A DNA stretch of 7,413 bases, from assembly GCA_903928325.1 (NCBI GenBank), contig CAIYQF010000330.1:1-7413 (forward strand). The letters are read 5' to 3'. The position numbers and the translations under genes are program-made. Below are positions 5,696 to 7,413 of this stretch, in pieces (the stretch's first letter is position 1; every line of letters starts with the position of its first letter). The DNA is from an uncultured beta proteobacterium (GTDB taxonomy: Bacteria; Pseudomonadota; Gammaproteobacteria; Burkholderiales; Burkholderiaceae_C). The notes below the pieces were generated by a model that saw nothing but the letters and a program-made list of their open reading frames with translations, did not search any database and was not told where the DNA came from.

Positions 5696-6235
5696 TCACT
5701 TGCCCTGCGTGTCCCGAAGCGATAACACCAGCTTGTCGTAAATGGAGCCCAAATTGGGATCAATGTTTTGCAGAGACTCGTGCAGATCAGCCTCAGCCGC
5801 CTGACCAGGCCTTAACGGCGGCTCCTCAGGAGGGGCCTGTACATCTGCTACAACAGGGCTTGCATGCACGGCGCCAAAACTTTGCAAACCGGTCATTTCC
5901 TCGGAAAGGCGGTTAAACATGGCGTCAATGTGCACCTGGCTGTGCGCGGGCGATGCGGCGGCCGTACCGCTTTGGCGCCGTTCCGTGCCACCCAGCACTG
6001 CAAAACCCATCGACAAACCCAGGTGCAACACAGTGCACACCAGCCAAAGCGCCCACAGTGCACCGGCGGAAACCGGCTTCATCGTCAAAACGCCCCCACA
6101 TTCAGTTAAAAAATACCCCCAGGGCAAGTCTTGCAGCCACCCAAGCCCGTATTGCGTTTCCACATTGAACGCCACAGCGACCAACAAAACCAACGCCTGA
6201 AACAGTGATACCCAAAGGTAAGCAGGGAGGTACAT
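5696..6235 (-). CDS. Hypothetical two-helix membrane protein
   Basis: I do not recognise this 179-residue protein. It has two predicted transmembrane helices, about 5-24 (YLPAYLWVSLFQALVLLVAV region) and 58-82 (SAGALWALWLVCTVLHLGLSM region). Between them is a loop containing GLGWLQDLPWGYFLTECGG. A polar C-terminal half of nearly 100 residues follows, rich in A, P and E and with a proline-rich patch (PPEEPPLRP, 135-143); it ends NIDPNLGSIYDKLVLSLRDTQGK. Both termini may face the same side. The ATG at 6235 has no clear Shine-Dalgarno site. It follows the coiled-coil gene by 66 bases in the same direction, so the two may be cotranscribed. Coding looks genuine: even residue use, long frame, sensible membrane topology. 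Confidence 0.75.
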   Translation of the reverse strand: MYLPAYLWVSLFQALVLLVAVAFNVETQYGLGWLQDLPWGYFLTECGGVLTMKPVSAGALWALWLVCTVLHLGLSMGFAVLGGTERRQSGTAAASPAHSQVHIDAMFNRLSEEMTGLQSFGAVHASPVVADVQAPPEEPPLRPGQAAEADLHESLQNIDPNLGSIYDKLVLSLRDTQGK

Positions 6236-6301
6236 AGGAAAATGGGGTCAGGAAATAAGTGAAACGGTGAAATACCAGCACACCGCGCCTGCGCAGCGGT
6301 G

Positions 6302-6709
6302 CTACTGGAACTCTTTTACGATTTTTTCGTGCAGCAGTGCAGCCAGGTGGGTGCGTGCTTCGGCAATGGCCAGTGTCTCTTTTTCGGCTGCGGCGGACTC
6401 GCTGGCAATGGCCACCAGTTGCTGCTTGATGGCAGCGACTTTTGATTCCGACTCCTGCAAGGCGGCGCGCAACTGCACCTCGCGCTCGTTTTCCTGCTTG
6501 AGTTGGCCCAGCAACTCAAAAATGTCCTGCAAATAGTATTTGTTGCGCTTGCTTTGCTGCATGTCTGCCAGCGCCATAAAACTTTGCATTTGGTGGTTTA
6601 GCGCCCCATAGGCCGCGTCCATCGCAGGGCCGACCGAAAGCTCACGCTCCAAGGGAGCAGGCTCCAGGGTTATCGGGCTGTGGGCGGCTGCGGCAGCAAG
6701 GGTTGGCAT
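6302..6709 (-). CDS. Hypothetical coiled-coil protein
   Basis: I do not recognise this protein. From the ATG at 6709 it has 135 residues; a GTG at 6724 would add five (MDLKP), and neither start has a good Shine-Dalgarno site. The N-terminal 35 residues are Ala/Pro-rich and probably unstructured (TLEPAPLERELSVGP). From about residue 30 it is almost wholly helical and charged, with heptad-like spacing of A, L and I through QDIFELLGQLKQENEREVQL (61-80), RAALQESESKVAAIKQQL (81-98) and on to HLAALLHEKIVKEF (121-134). This suggests a coiled coil. There is no signal peptide or membrane segment. It precedes the membrane-protein gene on the same strand and is divergent from recC. A structural or scaffold role, perhaps with the membrane protein, is only a guess. 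Confidence 0.75.
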   Translation of the reverse strand: MPTLAAAAAHSPITLEPAPLERELSVGPAMDAAYGALNHQMQSFMALADMQQSKRNKYYLQDIFELLGQLKQENEREVQLRAALQESESKVAAIKQQLVAIASESAAAEKETLAIAEARTHLAALLHEKIVKEFQ

Positions 6710-6937
6710 AGGTTTCAAGTCCACCGAAAAAAAGTGACCGGCAATTACGCGATGGCGCCCATGCTTAGGGCGTGGGTCGATTGTGTTGGAACCAGTTTAA
6801 CCGGCACACCGCTGCCGGTTCTGCAGGCACCGCACAGGACCAGAAAGTTTCTTTTTTTCTGAGCCCTTGGGCAGCCGCAGGCATCTGGCATACAGTTGCC
6901 CCGAACCGCCAACGCACTGGCGACCGCCCTTTTCTTC
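6710..6937. other. Divergent intergenic region upstream of recC
   Basis: This 228-base gap lies between two divergent starts and must hold both promoters. It contains an 8-base inverted repeat (6799-6820), two further GC-rich potential stems, and a T-rich stretch (6848-6858). A weak sigma-70 match toward recC is TTGGGC (6867-6872), an 18-base spacer and TACAGT (6891-6896), with only 3 and 4 of 6 consensus bases. No clear promoter is seen toward the coiled-coil gene. No RNA gene was recognised. Confidence 0.5.
6799..6820. repeat. Inverted repeat AACCGGCA / TGCCGGTT
   Basis: Perfect 8-base arms (6799-6806 and 6813-6820) flank a six-base loop. A third copy of the core ACCGGCA lies at 6737-6743 in direct orientation. 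The arrangement would suit a dimeric regulator, or could be a hairpin; no T-run follows on either strand. The function is inferred from position only. Confidence 0.5.
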
Positions 6938-7413
6938 ATGCGCACCAACGCTTCCCACTCCCTGCAGACCGGCCTTATCGCGTTTCACAGCAACTGCGCA
7001 GAGGACCTGGCGCGTGTGGTTTTTGCGTGGATGCACAAAAATCCCTTGCACGCGCTGGAGGAGGAAATCATTTTGGTGCAAAGCATTGGCATGGCCGAGT
7101 GGGTCAAGATGGAACTGGCCCGCGCCGGTGGCGTGTGCGCAGCGGCGCGGGTGGAACTGCCGTCGCGCTTTATGTGGCGCACCTTCCGCCAAGTCTTGGG
7201 GCCCCAAGCCGTGCCCAGCGACTCGCCTTTGGACAAAGTGCCCATGACCTGGCGGCTGATGCAACTGCTGCCCACCCTGTTGGGCGAAGCGGTATTTGCG
7301 CCCGTGGCCGGGTTTCTTGCAGCCAAAGAGCCACAGCGCATGCTCCAACTTGCATCCCAATTGGCCGATCTGTTTGACCAGTACCAAAACTACCGGGCCG
7401 ACTGGCTCCAGGC
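6938..7413 (+). CDS. recC: Exodeoxyribonuclease V subunit gamma RecC (3' partial)
   Basis: The first 158 codons of RecC, the Chi-recognising scaffold subunit of the RecBCD helicase-nuclease that repairs double-strand breaks. The frame is open to the window end; complete RecC proteins are about 1,100 residues. Blocks that line up with E. coli RecC from memory are LIAFHSN (11-17), EIILVQSIGMAEWVKMELAR (43-62), ELPSRFMWRTFRQVLG (73-88), MTWRLMQLLPTLL (102-114) and QLASQLADLFDQYQNYRADWL. The start is the ATG at 6938, about ten residues before the conserved region. It has no good Shine-Dalgarno site; a TTG at 6896 is in frame, and an in-frame stop at 6860 limits any extension. recB and recD would be expected just downstream. 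Confidence 0.95.
   Translation, partial: MRTNASHSLQTGLIAFHSNCAEDLARVVFAWMHKNPLHALEEEIILVQSIGMAEWVKMELARAGGVCAAARVELPSRFMWRTFRQVLGPQAVPSDSPLDKVPMTWRLMQLLPTLLGEAVFAPVAGFLAAKEPQRMLQLASQLADLFDQYQNYRADWLQ

Noticed and set aside
6275..6308. Imperfect hairpin (CCAGCA...CCGC / GCGG...TGCT, CTGG) at the end of the coiled-coil gene
   Set aside because: The stem has bulges, overlaps the stop codon and has no T-run on the minus strand, so I do not call it a terminator.
6841..6861. CAGAAA ... TTTCTG with a T-run upstream of recC
   Set aside because: It resembles a weak terminator, but the arms are only six AT-rich bases and the T-run is inside the loop and right arm, so a working hairpin is unlikely.
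6745..6948. Minus-strand frame of up to 67 codons in the recC upstream spacer, with a Cys-x-x-Cys (LCGAC) stretch
   Set aside because: It overlaps the start of recC, has no ribosome binding site, and its residue make-up and codon use do not look coding; the hairpin repeats explain part of it. I recognise no family.
6797..7387. Long minus-strand frame of 196 codons opposite recC
   Set aside because: It is antisense to a clearly conserved RecC N-terminus, is rich in His/Gln/Gly as expected for a shadow frame in GC-rich DNA, and has no recognisable domain.

Overview
The window reads as ordinary chromosome of a betaproteobacterium, most likely Burkholderiales and probably family Comamonadaceae (Rhodoferax/Polaromonas/Limnohabitans-like). 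This rests on the moderately high GC content, the style of the proteins, and a gene order I recall as usual there: rsgA, a CobD/CbiB-AmpE-like membrane protein, a Nudix CoA pyrophosphatase, then rplS-trmD-rimM-rpsP. The genus is an inference. I see no insertion sequence, phage gene, CRISPR array, tRNA or rRNA.

Layout. Bases 1-701 (+) hold the 3' part of rsgA, a ribosome-assembly GTPase; its start lies outside the window. From 709 to 4591 everything is on the minus strand. Read in transcription order, it is rpsP (S16), rimM (16S maturation factor), trmD (tRNA m1G37 methyltransferase), rplS (L19), an intrinsic terminator, the Nudix hydrolase, and the CobD/CbiB-AmpE-like membrane protein, which meets rsgA tail to tail with a 7-base gap. 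At 4592-4711 is a divergent promoter region. It leads minus-ward into the rpsP operon and plus-ward into a two-gene unit: a Pat/Bar-like GNAT acetyltransferase (4712-5245) and a small TM2-like membrane protein (5242-5664), overlapping by ATGA. A GC-rich hairpin separates this unit from two unrecognised minus-strand genes: a two-helix membrane protein (5696-6235) and a coiled-coil protein (to about 6709). After a 228-base divergent spacer, recC begins at 6938 (+) and runs off the end of the window.

How it fits together. The centre is the conserved translation operon: two ribosomal proteins flank a ribosome-maturation factor and a tRNA methylase, and rsgA nearby also serves small-subunit assembly. 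In E. coli S16 and L19 are made in large excess over RimM and TrmD. This window has DNA features that could produce the same imbalance: a terminator-like hairpin between rpsP and rimM, and a perfect TATAAT at the end of trmD followed by a hairpin in the rplS leader. The other genes (acetyltransferase, TM2-like protein, the two unknowns, recC) have no visible functional tie to this operon.

No previously undescribed system is evident. The points most worth a second look are the regulatory elements inside the trmD operon, the SD-less and possibly leaderless GNAT gene, the unusual CbiB/AmpE-like protein, and the uncharacterised gene pair next to recC.
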